A DNA stretch of 64,000 nucleotides. Source: Siphonodentalium dalli. Taxonomy: Eukaryota > Mollusca > Scaphopoda > Gadilida > Siphonodentaliidae. The notes beneath the pieces were generated by a model. The model did no database searches and was not told where the DNA came from. It was given only the letters and a program-made list of their open reading frames with translations. A program made the position numbers and the translations under genes. Location: NCBI GenBank assembly GCA_032622095.1, contig CP136064.1, positions 182,946,209-183,010,208 of the forward strand. The letters run 5' to 3'. Of this stretch, positions 24,656 to 37,109 are shown one piece after another. Positions within the stretch are counted from its first letter, which is position 1, and each line of letters opens with the position of its first letter.

Positions 24656-26509
24656 CCCAAATGTTTTTGCAACAGATAGCCATTTTTGAATAAATTCATG
24701 AGAATTGTCCATGAAGTTTTTCCAGCCGTGTGAACGTAGTCTTATATATGGCAAAGAAAATTGGTCAGACAAATACGCGTATACCGACTACAGTCAAGAT
24801 TAATGTATATAGTTGTTTTAGTTTAACATGTTAAAGATGCCCACACGGATTGGACAACGAATGAAGATAAGATACAAGCTATTATATTTTATGTCAGACT
24901 TGTGTCTTATACACACTCTCACCAGCGCGTAATGTGTGCATGGATACACAACGAAACATGCGTCTAACTTCAACCGCCATCTGAAGTGGCACCAACCACC
25001 GGACCATGAATCTGGTGTTACGCAAATTCTCCTGTAAACGGTAATCAGTTTTCTGCCCAACAGAATTGACGGGTAGTATTTGTTCACAGTAACAGATCGT
25101 TGCTCGTGATCAACGAGAAACTCTTTTACTTATTATGCCAAGTATTGCATTCGTTAATCGCGATTATAAACATCCATGCTTATTATATACTAAATGTTGA
25201 TAAACCACTCGCAGTGTCGTATCGTGCACCAGGTGTGTTGTCAATCATTTTATACACAATTGAGTGGTTCCAATATAATATTTATCTCATCGCATAATAA
25301 TCTTTGAGGGGTTTACACGCCTGAGCTGTGTCATGATGTGGAATGTTTAGACAGACTTACACAGTAAACTACCCTATTGTTAAGCTAGTGTACACCCTGA
25401 AGGAATCTGCTCTCTGGAGACAATTAATTAAGCAGTTTTCTGCGTAAGTTCGTCTAAACTGTCCACCTCCTGACATAGCCCAGTCGTGGAAACCTCTTAA
25501 TTCTATTTCAGATAGAGAGGATGTGTTACGTTCAAGAATTCCACACGATTCGAGAACTTTTATGTGTCACAGTAGATATATATGTAAACTAATATGGTTT
25601 ATTTATTATGCAACATTATGTGCTGTCCGCCACACGCAATATGGCACACAGAAGACGAACCAGTAAGAACTTTGTGGCTCATTGTTTGATGCATAGTAAA
25701 TATAATTCTGAATATGCCCACGTCATGTATCATACGAATCTAACAATGGTCTAGTCACTGCTCATCAAACATCATCCCTCATGAGGGTTTGCAAAAACAT
25801 TATAATAATAATACGCTTTATCAGAGCCAGTATCACAAAATAGGAGGGGTGGAATTCGTCATGTGTAGGCATTATCATTACATGTAAATATAAACGATAA
25901 ACGTTTTCGCAAAAAAATATATGAGAAAAAAACATTGATAACGCGTCTACTTCACAATTTGCTCACCCCAGTTAAATAGCCAAGGGTGTGCCCTTTCCAG
26001 AGATGCACATCGCGTCCTCGTACATTATGCCATCGCATAGTTATCGCGTTTTTGAAGAAAGCACCCGCATCTCAGTGGGATTTACCCTTCGCTCCAGATA
26101 AATCTCGCACCAATCTGCCCTGAAAGGCGGACAGCTTTCACGAGTTCCTATCGCGTGAAAGAAATTAGCGTGCAACCAGGCATAGCCGGTAATTCTCGTC
26201 AACATCGGAACGCGGGCTTTTTTTAAACATGCTGCTCGCCGTTGATGGCAGCGTGAGACATACGATTTGGAGTCCATCCGACCATGGGTTGACTTCGCGG
26301 GCCAGGAAGGTTTCGCACCTCACCCGGACTTGATGTCATTCAAGTTGATGGGGTGGGGTGGGGTGGGCTTCAATGACCTTGACCCTAAGATTTCCTTGAC
26401 CTCTGATACTCGACATCATGGCGATTTCAAGGGCTAATTTTGCGAGTTATATATAGCGATGTACGCGCTTATGACAATATGCAGAGCACGATATGGCTGT
26501 CCCTGTTAA

Positions 26510-28070
26510 CCCTTTGAACCCTGGCGCCCCACAGTGATCGACACCCTGACCCGGGGCTCCCAGTGGTATGTCCGCTTAAATTAGATAGTTTCTAGTAGCA
26601 TGGTGTTGATTATGTTCAAATTGCGACACCGGTCTGAAACTTTACAGGTTTGTCCCCCATGGATCAGCGATCATTATAAGATCGCGAGACTTTGCCTCGC
26701 GGCAACTCCTTGGTAACGGTTGCTAGGCAACTACCCGGAATTGACTGGAAAATGTAAATATAGCTTATAGCGTCGTAATTCAACCTCAGTGATTGCGTTT
26801 TTTGATGCAGGTACTACCCTAACGTGAAATTTGAGATATACCCGACCAGAATAGTGAACCAAATATCCCATTTAAGGGTAGCAACGGTTGCTAAGCAAAT
26901 ACCACAACTGATCGAATGACATAATTGCACTAACCATTCAGTGGTATGTTTTGCCTTAATTTAGACAGTATCTAGTCGCATGGTGTTGGTTATGTTGAAA
27001 GGGGACACCTACCTGAAACTGTGCAGGCATGATATATGCATGCACGGACCACTGATCATTGTAAGATCGGAAGACTTTGCCACCCGATCTCGCCTTAGAA
27101 ACGGTTACTAGGCAACTACCCGAAATTTGCAGGATAAACGAATTCTAGCTTATAACGTTGTAATTATACATCAGCGAATTGCGTTTCGATGCAACCAATA
27201 TCCTAATGTGAAATTAAGATATACCTGACCATGCGCGAGTAAGTCAACTTGATATGCGATAGACTTTTTGCTGCATGTGGCACAACAGAGACTGATATTA
27301 CAGAGACCAGAAACAACGTAATTTCCCGTAACATATCGTGGCCCCATTGTTCAAGTAAGCTGTCTAGATTGTGTCTACTATACTAACATGTGAAACATGC
27401 AACAAAATGTCATATATAGCGCCACATTTAACTTAAACGCATTTTTTAAAATGAATTATAGTCTGCGCCCATGCGCATATTTTCCTAGCCATTTCTAGCG
27501 GGCAGCCAATCCATATAGACACCTTTGCCAGCGCTGACTTCAATAGGCCAATTTAAATATATAGATTAGTGGGTATGTCGTGTATAAGTACGTTATAAAC
27601 CATTTATTTGTCATTGCGCTAGTCTGCGCATGCGCGAATAAATCAACTTCATATGCGATAGACCCTTCCCCAAATGTAGCAGAACACTGGTTAATATACG
27701 CGAGGGTAATTTAAACTGAAATTGTGTGTCTAAATTACGTCTGTTCTGTACACACACGGGGAACACGAAATTATATGCCGTAAATATAGCGGCATAGTTC
27801 GCTTAAAATATCGTATGTTTTTGTAGATTATATGCTATGCGCATGCGCATATATTTCTACCCGATACTAGCAGTCAACCATTCCATACGCACCATGGGCG
27901 CCGCTGACATATGTGGGGGCAATTTAAATATAAATCAGTGGGTCAGACGCTCGTTATACTATATATAATTTTGCTACCGAATCATGTCGTCGCTGCACCG
28001 AAATATCGGTGTTACGGGATATAGTCACGGTTCGTTTGCACCTAAATATCGGTGTTACGGGTTCAAAGGG
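26510..28070. mobile_element. piggyBac-type non-autonomous DNA transposon, present only in unit 4
   Basis: The seven other full units read straight through this point; unit 4 has 1561 extra bases here. The element begins CCCTTTGAACCC (26510-26521) and ends with the exact inverse (28059-28070). It is bracketed by TTAA on both sides (26506-26509 and 28071-28074), where the empty units have a single TTAA. CCC-type termini plus TTAA duplication are the hallmark of the piggyBac superfamily. It has no frame that could encode a transposase. Inside it is two diverged tandem duplications: about 26561-26850 with 26939-27225, and about 27229-27580 with 27625-27945. Near the right end a 24-bp motif with a small palindrome occurs twice (27995-28018, 28038-28061). 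It lies in the spacer and interrupts no exon. Confidence 0.92.
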
Positions 28071-29250
28071 TTAAAACTGCAGGTCACAGGGAGGCCTCTA
28101 CATACCTATATTCCTGGGCCTGTAGCCGACGTGGGACCATGATCTCAATGTGACCTTGACCTCTAGAAACTAACATCGGGGACGAGTGAAATTGCGCGTA
28201 AAACACCGTATATGCTGGGCTATGGCGATTTGGACAAGCGCATTTTATAATCATATTACGCTCAACGGTGATTTATCGAAAAAAAAAAAAAAATGTCCGT
28301 ATCGCCCAGAATAGTTAGCGTACACGTTATAGCGCGCGTGCGACCGATTTAATTGCGTGTAACAATGCGCTACCGCAACATTTCAAAATGCTCGCGAATC
28401 AGTAGAGTTATCATTTACTGTTATCATTACTGCTATAATAACAAATTTAGTTTATGTTGAAAATCGACACAATTATTGTGGAAATAAACTGAAGAATACG
28501 GGAACTATTGGGCTCTATTCTGCAGATGTATGATTTGTGAAGTTCGCCCGTTCACACATATAAAAAAAAAATATATAAAACACGGTATGTATCCAAATCC
28601 AATTCTTTGTTCCTTATGGGTACATCATTTAAAATGCTGATTTTTTTGTTTGTTTGTTAGTTTAAACATATTTTATTGTATCATTTATGTACAAATGGGA
28701 TTGGGGCACAAGTTATACAACTTAGATAGCCCCTCTCCCCATATAATTACACACGTTATTATAACAACAATGTAGATCGAGTGAGACCTCCTATGTGTAA
28801 TTCCCTCTACCCAATTATGTCCTAATACATAATCTATCAAGTGGACGCGTCATATATTTACATGGCCCGTCTGTGTTAAACTAAATCCTGTCCAGGGTGA
28901 TAGGTCAACTGTCAATTTGGTCACTCGTTTGATACCCCAATAACACACAGACCGTAACACGGACACGACTTCACAGATTGTTGGCCTAATCTGACATAAT
29001 CACTTAAAGTGATCAGCAGAATAATTGGGCGTACTTTTCAAAGTGCAGCCGAATTGCTTCTGAAACCAGTTATTTATATCTATCACGTTAGATATCATTG
29101 TTAAGTGCTTTGAACTCTTAAATTTCACTGTCGTTGTGTGCTGCGTGGGCTAGTCTCAAATTATCGGCAGATTTTTTGAAAATAAATAATAATACACACA
29201 CGCAGCTCTGTATGGGAACAAATAATCAAAATGTTATATAAATATAAATA

Positions 29251-29391
29251 TAAGAAATGAATTAATGGGTGTGCATTATTGGGCGATACGGCGCAGTGGT
29301 CGTTGGGGGCACAGTTCGCGGTTCACATGTGCCCCAAATGACAACAGCGCCGTATCCCACAATAACACACACCCACTACATTCATTTCTTA
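29251..29391. repeat. Foldback hairpin (unit 4)
   Basis: Same element; it lies about 1.2 kb to the right of the piggyBac-type insertion. Confidence 0.75.
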
Positions 29392-30042
29392 GATAACCCT
29401 GATGGCAATTTCTTATCGATAGCCATTCAACCAGACGTTATTCATTCGGGTATTTTTTCAGGTTGATCATATAGAAGCTTCGTCTGTGCCAGTTGTTTTG
29501 GTGTGAAATGAACATAGGACGACACAGTTGGTAAACAGGTTAACATTATGTCACTCGTTTATCATGCCGTCAGGTACAACTTGTGCGACAACGTTAACCA
29601 GTTCACACACTTGAACATTCTATCTATTTATCGGGGTAACTTTAGCATTCTTAATATGTTTTTGTGGCGTGACAGGTCATTCTCTCACAACGTCTTGGGC
29701 TATTCTTGTCGAATGATGCTGATTTGAAAACTTTGGAGATTAAACACTCTTAAATTATTCTTCTAAGTTTGTCTTTGAACTTTGGAGACATTTGCAAAGG
29801 ACAAGACTATCCGCATTATTTGACATTTTGAACTTTCCCCAAAAGACAATCCATTTTGAGAATGCCTGACACGATTTCACCATCTATCAACATTTCCGTT
29901 CTGAATATAGCCCTCATCTCCTGAAGTGAGCTGCGTAGTATATAACATAGGAGACACAAGGATCCAACAGCACAGTGTGGAACAATGGGTCATTGACAAA
30001 GTGGTCATGAATTGAAAGTCAGAGTTAGATATGTACAATGCA

Positions 30043-30048
30043 TTTATT
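30043..30048 (-). terminator. Poly(A) signal of gene copy 4
   Basis: AATAAA on the minus strand. The 6-bp length difference that marks the B lineage lies beyond the expected cleavage site, so the 3' UTR is not affected. Confidence 0.55.
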
Positions 30049-30497
30049 AAATTTACAATACAGTTGATGACATGATTGTGGTAGATAAAAAGAAACATTT
30101 ATGCAAACGACCATCGTAGGGTGTCATTGCAGGGTATCATGGAGACACATTAGTTAAACACATAGAGCAACGTGTATAGATACCTGAACATTAGAACATG
30201 AGCATACATGTACATAACAAATTCCGTTGCCCGGTATCTTCGACTAAATATACGTGGAAAACTATACACGTGTATTGGTAATGATGTTGGAGCGTTGATT
30301 AACTAAGAAGAGAAATATATTAGAATTGTCTGAACAGGGACCACCAACGGAAACAGTGAAACAGTCCTGTGCTACTTCTCAGGCGATGCTCCGTCTATCC
30401 CGGTGAATATCATCGTGTGAAGACCTTGCATGTCTGTTCGATGATTTTTGTCATGACATCTCATCGTGAATAGCACTGTTTAGAAGTTATTGGTGAT

Positions 30498-32569
30498 TCA
30501 GCACAGACCGCACGTTTCCCTGCATCTCATTTGGATCCTGACGACTCGATCGCAGAGTCTCCTCAGTTGGTTGCATCTGGCGGCAGAATACGAATCTTCA
30601 CAGGGAACTGAAACAATTATAGGCGTATAGTAACAATTATAACCACGTTGTATTTAAGTTCTTTGTACATGGTTAAAGACACGGTTGGCCTTGGCGGTGG
30701 GTATCCTGTGAAAATATCTCCACCCGTCAAAAAACCGCCACAAACAGAAAGAACATAAAAATGTAGATAGACTTTGTCCGTATACAAATAAGAAATATCG
30801 CATAAACAGTATGTTATGGTCATATGTTTGACCATTGTTATGTAAACAAAAGCATAACAAGTTACTTTTCTGGTGTTTGTTTATATTATGATGGTAAACA
30901 TAAAGAGCGTTCTTTGTTGGTGAATACCTGATATGGAACGAATAAAGAGCGTTTATTCCATTTGTGTGTGATTAGCCAGTAGCATTGTGCTGTCTTCTGT
31001 AACACAATCAGGCTCTTGCTTAGGTAAAATATAGTAGGTCTTTATGATAACATGCTGTTTACGCGATGGTCATGGTGTATATGAACGAAACTGTATGCGT
31101 TTTAATGTTTTTCTGTTTACGGTGTTTGGAACAAATATGAATATTTTCGACAATTAAGGCCTCACGTGCCTTTAAAATAGAAATCAAAAAGATGTTGTAT
31201 CTCTTCACTGAACTTTCTTCATAAACTTGGGGCTATAAACTATTATTCGTTGGTAAGCGAGAACAGGTAAGGGGAGCCTCTGTCACTGGGAAATAATTTG
31301 TTCTATGAATCAGCACAGGAAATGTGGCTATCTTACTTTACATCAATTTTGTTTGAAAATATCTTTTAAAAACACTTTAAGTGAAATGCATGCAATTCCA
31401 GAATGGTGTTTTTGTGTCTTATTTGTAATGTGGTTGAAACGTGCATTGAAAAGAAGTTCGATCTAATTTTTTGTTTGTTGTTGCCAGTGCTGTCGATAAG
31501 ATATAGCGCATCTTTAAGTAGAAGGCGTCATGTGACTTGTCCTTGAACTTTACGAAAAATACCTCCTACTTAAAGCAGCGGCTCGTAATGTTCAGGGTTC
31601 AGAACTGAGATGAAACCAAATGATTAATTGCTCCTGTCAGTGCACGATCGGATCACCAACGACCGAGAGAAACACAGCTTGATATATTATTGCTTATAGA
31701 TACTACATGTCGCATAAAAGAACTCACTTATGTCGTATATAATTTATCGTTTCAGAAGAAAACATGGGTCCAGTGTTTGTTCTGCTCGGAACATTCAAGA
31801 GCATTCAGTTTCATTATGTTCCTGATATGGCAACAATACATAGGGTTTATATCACGTATTGTGGAGAGAGCTCACGAATTGATATGGCTTCGACAAGACA
31901 CCTGCATTCTAAACCATAACCCACAAAGTCACATAAGCTATGGGCACACTTAGCATAGTCTCGAGTTTTGTACCGCGTTGATCAGCAAAGCTGACGGGCA
32001 AACTTGTTCAACTGATCAGTTGCTAATTGTTCACAGACATTCGTTGAGTCAAATGACTTTCAGACTTTCAAGTACGCTTTTGTCAGCACCTATTCCCTGA
32101 TTAAACATGATTAAATTATGAACTTACGTGGTTCCGCTGTCGTTGTTGTTGGGATCTCAGCGTCGACGCCGAACATAGCTGATCCACTCTGCACGTTCTG
32201 TGTTCTCCCTTGAAGACCGTATCTGTACATTAAATGTTCGGCTAACCATTTGGATAGTTTGATTCTCTGCGCTTCGCTCATGGGAGTCATGGCTCCCTCA
32301 TTCGTGTCCGGCCCATGGATGAGATCCGCGAATTGTATCTGAGTCCTTCTCTTAGCTGTTTCCATTGGTTCATCGTCTCTCTTGGTCGGTACGCCGCCGC
32401 CCGTTGTGGTGTCTGATGTGTGTTTTTCGTTTGAATTTTCTCTGCGGGATAGTCGTGCATACAGTTGATCCATTTCGTCGGTCGTAACGTAGCTTTGTTC
32501 CCCAAATACATCAAGCATTATTATTGAGAAGATCACCGAAATGAACGCAACTTTTGTATACATCTGCAT
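30498..32569 (-). CDS. Secreted ShKT-domain (toxin-like) precursor, copy 4, intact
   Basis: Exons on the minus strand are a noncoding exon 1 (about 33257-33211), exon 2 (32582-32128, CDS from 32569) and exon 3 (30607 on, CDS to 30498). All junctions are GT-AG: donors GTAAGT after exons 1 and 2, acceptors ending TTTTTCAG and GTTTCAG. Intron 2 is phase 1 and joining keeps one frame of 183 codons. Residues 7-23 are hydrophobic and form a signal peptide. Residues 24-147 are a cysteine-free propeptide with basic pairs at 42-43 and 73-75 and a Thr-rich stretch just before the domain. Cysteines 150, 159, 166, 176, 180 and 183 have spacing C-x8-C-x6-C-x9-C-x3-C-x2-C, and the last cysteine precedes the stop: the ShKT signature, including the Thr-Cys-Gly ending. 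The Lys-Tyr pair of potassium-channel-blocking members is not seen. Residue 63 is Lys here and in copy 5. The domain call is firm; the function (venom, defence, mucus or other) is unknown. Confidence 0.8.
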
Positions 32570-33210
32570 CACAATTATTTCTCTGAAAAATAAAATTTCG
32601 AAATGAGTATACTACATGTATCACCAAATCGTGTGGTATTTCAGTGTTAGTCTTTCAAGAGTATTTAAAGGGTACATATGCCCAAGTATGGCGTGTGCAC
32701 ACATAATTGTTGTGACCCCGGGACGTGACAGATGCAAAAAAACAAACTATGTTCAATTTGCTAGCTATGGTCAACTTTCTGGCGGATAACATAGCCATAC
32801 GCAGGCAGATGAATGAAATATTTATATAACCACTTCGTATAATTTTTTGAAACGACAGGACAAAGCGACAGAGGTTTATCGGGTCTTTTTTTAACTGTAC
32901 GCACAGTCACGAGAGAGCGCTCTTTATTTCAAGATTAAAGTGGGTGATGTCCCTTTAAAATTCCGAACAAATTTTACAGGATGAGAACACTCTTACATGT
33001 ATTTGTCGATCTAGCATATCCTTCATTTAAAAAATAACAACTTTTTGGCTGCTCATGAAAGATGTTCTATTCAGACCGCTCTATGCGGAATGTCTTTTAA
33101 TTGCTGATAAATATCATCGCATCTGAAACGAATTGTACATTCAAATACAGGCAAAATTTGCCAGTGTATGAACGTATTCCTGAAGCGTATTTGGTAGAGC
33201 ATTGACTTAC

Positions 33211-33289
33211 CTTTAGTACCACGAGGTATGTTCGCCTGCTGTAAGTATGAATTGTTTGATTTGTTCTTCCAATGTGCACCTTATTTATA
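33211..33289 (-). promoter_or_regulatory. Core promoter and exon 1 of gene copy 4
   Basis: TATA box at 33289-33282, predicted start near 33257, donor after 33211. Exon 1 has a one-base change near 33221 shared only with the copy-5 exon 1. Confidence 0.65.
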
Positions 33290-33906
33290 GTGTCCTGTTC
33301 CGGATAATCTGGCATGTCCGACGCTAATATGACACCACAAAGACAGTACTTTATTTTGGCAGTTATCTTGGATTGGGATAGGCTGAAATCATTCGGATAA
33401 TCCCGGAGAATAAGACATCATAAAAGGAAATTAGCATTATTGGTCCGTATTGTGTGGATCATCGGATTAGGATAGGCCGAACTCATTCGGATAACCATGG
33501 CGAATCACTGTATAGTCATGAAAATTTACCCAAAAATCCTGCTATTACAAGAATAGGAGAGATCGACACACGAACAAGCCGATTATAGTTTGAATATTAT
33601 TGCGAATTTAAACAATGAGTAATATGCCACGTGTATTGTCGATAATAACCTTACGCTGTGTATCGAATGATTCGGTGATTACTTTCACGACGGGGATGAC
33701 ATGGGGTATAATCTGATGGACTTCGGGTACGTTAAATTTTGCAGGCAATTCGACGTAGAGTGCTCTGAAAACATGAACATCTTACATACTGTATATGCCT
33801 CCCCGTTTACTTTTGGTTGTTATATAAGTGACATTTGTCCGAAATGAGCCTATCTGGCAAGATCTAGTGTAATAATTCCTGGAATTTCATTGCTATAATA
33901 AGCGAT

Positions 33907-33938
<32 letters not shown>

Positions 33939-36900
33939 CCCAAATGTTTTTGCAACAGATAGCCATTTTTGAATAAATTCATGAGAATTGTCCATGAAGT
34001 TTTTCCAGCCGTGTGAACGTAGTCTTATATATGGCAAAGAAAATTGGTCAGACAAATACGCGTATACCGACTACAGTCAAGATTAATGTATATAGTTGTT
34101 TTAGTTTAACATGTTAAAGATGCCCACACGGATTGGACAACGAATGAAGATAAGATACAAGCTATTATATTTTATGTCAGACTTGTGTCTTATACACACT
34201 CTCACCAGCGCGTAATGTGTGCATGGATACACAACGAAACATGCGTCTAACTTCAACCGCCATCTGAAGTGGCACCAACCACCGGACCATGAATCTGGTG
34301 TTACGCAAATTCTCCTGTAAACGGTAATCAGTTTTCTGCCCAACAGAATTGACGGGTAGTATTTGTTCACAGTAACAGATCGTTGCTCGTGATCAACGAG
34401 AAACTCTTTTACTTATTATGCCAAGTATTGCATTCGTTAATCGCGATTATAAACATCCATGCTTATTATATACTAAATGTTGATAAACCACTCGCAGTGT
34501 CGTATCGTGCACCAGGTATGTTGTCAATCATTTTATACACAATTGAGTGGTTCCAATATAATATTTATCTCATCGCATAATAATCTTTGAGGGGTTTACA
34601 CGCCTGAGCTGTGTCAGGATGTGGAATGTTTAGACAGACTTACACAGTAAACTACCCTATTGTTAAGCTAGTGTACACCCTGAAGGAATCTGCTCTCTGG
34701 AGACAATTAATTAAGCAGTTTTCTGCGTAAGTTCGTCTAAACTGTCCACCTCCTGACATAGCCCAGTCGTGGAAACCTCTTAATTCTATTTCAGATAGAG
34801 AGGATGTGTTACGTTCAAGAATTCCACACGATTCGAGAACGTTTATGTGTCACAGTAGATATATATGTAAACTAATATGGTTTATTTATTATGCAACATT
34901 ATGTGCTGTCCGCCACACGCAATATGGCACAAAGAAGACGAACCAGTAAGAACTTTGTGGCTCATTGTTTGATGCATAGTAAATATAATTCTGAATATGC
35001 CCACGTCCTGTATCATACGAATCTAACAATGGTCTAGTCACTGCTCATCAAACATCATCCCTCATGAGGGTTTGCAAAAACATTATAATAATAATACGCT
35101 TTATCAGAGCCAGTATCACAAAATAGGAGGGGTGGAATTCGTCATGTGTAGGCATTATCATTACATGTAAATATAAACGATAAACGTTTTCGCAAAAAAA
35201 TATATGAGAAAAAAACATTGATAACGCGTCTACTTCACAATTTGCTCACCCCAGTTAAATAGCCAAGGGTGTGCCCTTTCCAGAGATGCACATCGCGTCC
35301 TCGTACATTATGCCATCGCATAGTTATCGCGTTTTTGAAGAAAGCACCCGCATCTCAGTGGGATTTACCCTTCGCTCCAGATAAATCTCGCACCAATCTG
35401 CCCTGAAAGGCGGACAGCTTTCACGAGTTCCTATCGCGTGAAAGAAATTAGCGTGCAACCAGGCATAGCCGGTAATTCTCGTCAACATCGGAACGCGGGC
35501 TTTTTTTAAACATGCTGCTCGCCGTTGATGGCAGCGTGAGACATACGATTTGGAGTCCATCCGACCATGGGTTGACTTCGCGGGCCAGGAAGGTTTCGCA
35601 CCTCACCCGGACTTGATGTCATTCAAGTTGATGGGGTGGGGTGGGGTGGGCTTCAATGACCTTGACCCTAAGATTTCCTTGACCTCTGATACTCGACATC
35701 ATGGCGATTTCAAGGGCTAATTTTGCGAGTTATATATAGCGATGTACGCGCTTATGACAATATGCAGAGCACGATATGGCTGTCCCTGTTAAAACTGCAG
35801 GTCACAGGGAGGCCTCTACATACCTATATTCCTGGGCCTGTAGCCGACGTGGGACCATGATCTCAATGTGACCTTGACCTCTAGAAACTAACATCGGGGA
35901 CGAGTGAAATTGCGCGTAAAACACCGTATATGCTGGGCTATGGCGATTTGGACAAGCGCATTTTATAATCATATTACGCTCAACGGTGATTTATCGAAAA
36001 AAAAAAAAAAATGTCCGTATCGCCCAGAATAGTTAGCGTACACGTTATAGCGCGCGTGCGACCGATTTAATTGCGTGTAACAATGCGCTACCGCAACATT
36101 TCAAAATGCTCGCGAATCAGTAGAGTTATCATTTACTGTTATCATTACTGCTATAATAACAAATTTAGTTTATGTTGAAAATCGACACAATTATTGTGGA
36201 AATAAACTGAAGAATACGGGAACTATTGGGCTCTATTCTGCAGATGTATGATTTGTGAAGTTCGCCCGTTCACACATATAAAAAAAAAATATATAAAACA
36301 CGGTATGTATCCAAATCCAATTCTTTGTTCCTTATGGGTACATCATTTAAAATGCTGATTTTTTTGTTTGTTTGTTAGTTTAAACATATTTTATTGTATC
36401 ATTTATGTACAAATGGGATTGGGGCACAAGTTATACAACTTAGATAGCCCCTCTCCCCATATAATTACACACGTTATTATAACAACAATGTAGATCGAGT
36501 GAGACCTCCTATGTGTAATTCCCTCTACCCAATTATGTCCTAATACATAATCTATCAAGTGGACGCGTCATATATTTACATGGCCCGTCTGTGTTAAACT
36601 AAATCCTGTCCAGGGTGATAGGTCAACTGTCAATTTGGTCACTCGTTTGATACCCCAATAACACACAGACCGTAACACGGACACGACTTCACAGATTGTT
36701 GGCCTAATCTGACATAATCACTTAAAGTGATCAGCAGAATAATTGGGCGTACTTTTCAAAGTGCAGCCGAATTGCTTCTGAAACCAGTTATTTATATCTA
36801 TCACGTTAGATATCATTGTTAAGTGCTTTGAACTCTTAAATTTCACTGTCGTTGTGTGCTGCGTGGGCTAGTCTCAAATTATCGGCAGATTTTTTGAAAA

Positions 36901-36968
36901 TAAATAATAATACACACACGCAGCTCTGTATGGGAACAAATAATCAAAATGTTATATAAATATAAATA

Positions 36969-37109
36969 TAAGAAATGAATTAATGGGTGTGCATTATTGG
37001 GCGATACGGCGCAGTGGTCGTTGGGGGCACAGTTCGCGGTTCACATGTGCCCCAAATGACAACAGCGCCGTATCCCACAATAACACACACCCACTACATT
37101 CATTTCTTA
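36969..37109. repeat. Foldback hairpin (unit 5)
   Basis: Same element and position within the unit. Confidence 0.75.

Larger units (their letters stand above)
23139..32421. repeat. Tandem array unit 4, with transposon insertion (9283 bp)
   Basis: This unit is 7718 bp once the 1561-bp element and its 4-bp target duplication are removed. Its left part, up to at least 25725, has the variants of units 1-3. From the G-rich tract at 26350 onward it has the variants of units 5-8: the six bases near 29924 are absent and the 13 bp in exon 2 are present. It is therefore a mosaic with a junction between about 25.7 and 26.5 kb. Confidence 0.98.

Noticed and set aside
26510-28070. Extra gene inside the unit-4 insertion
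   Set aside because: No open frame of useful length and exact transposon ends; it is a non-autonomous element.
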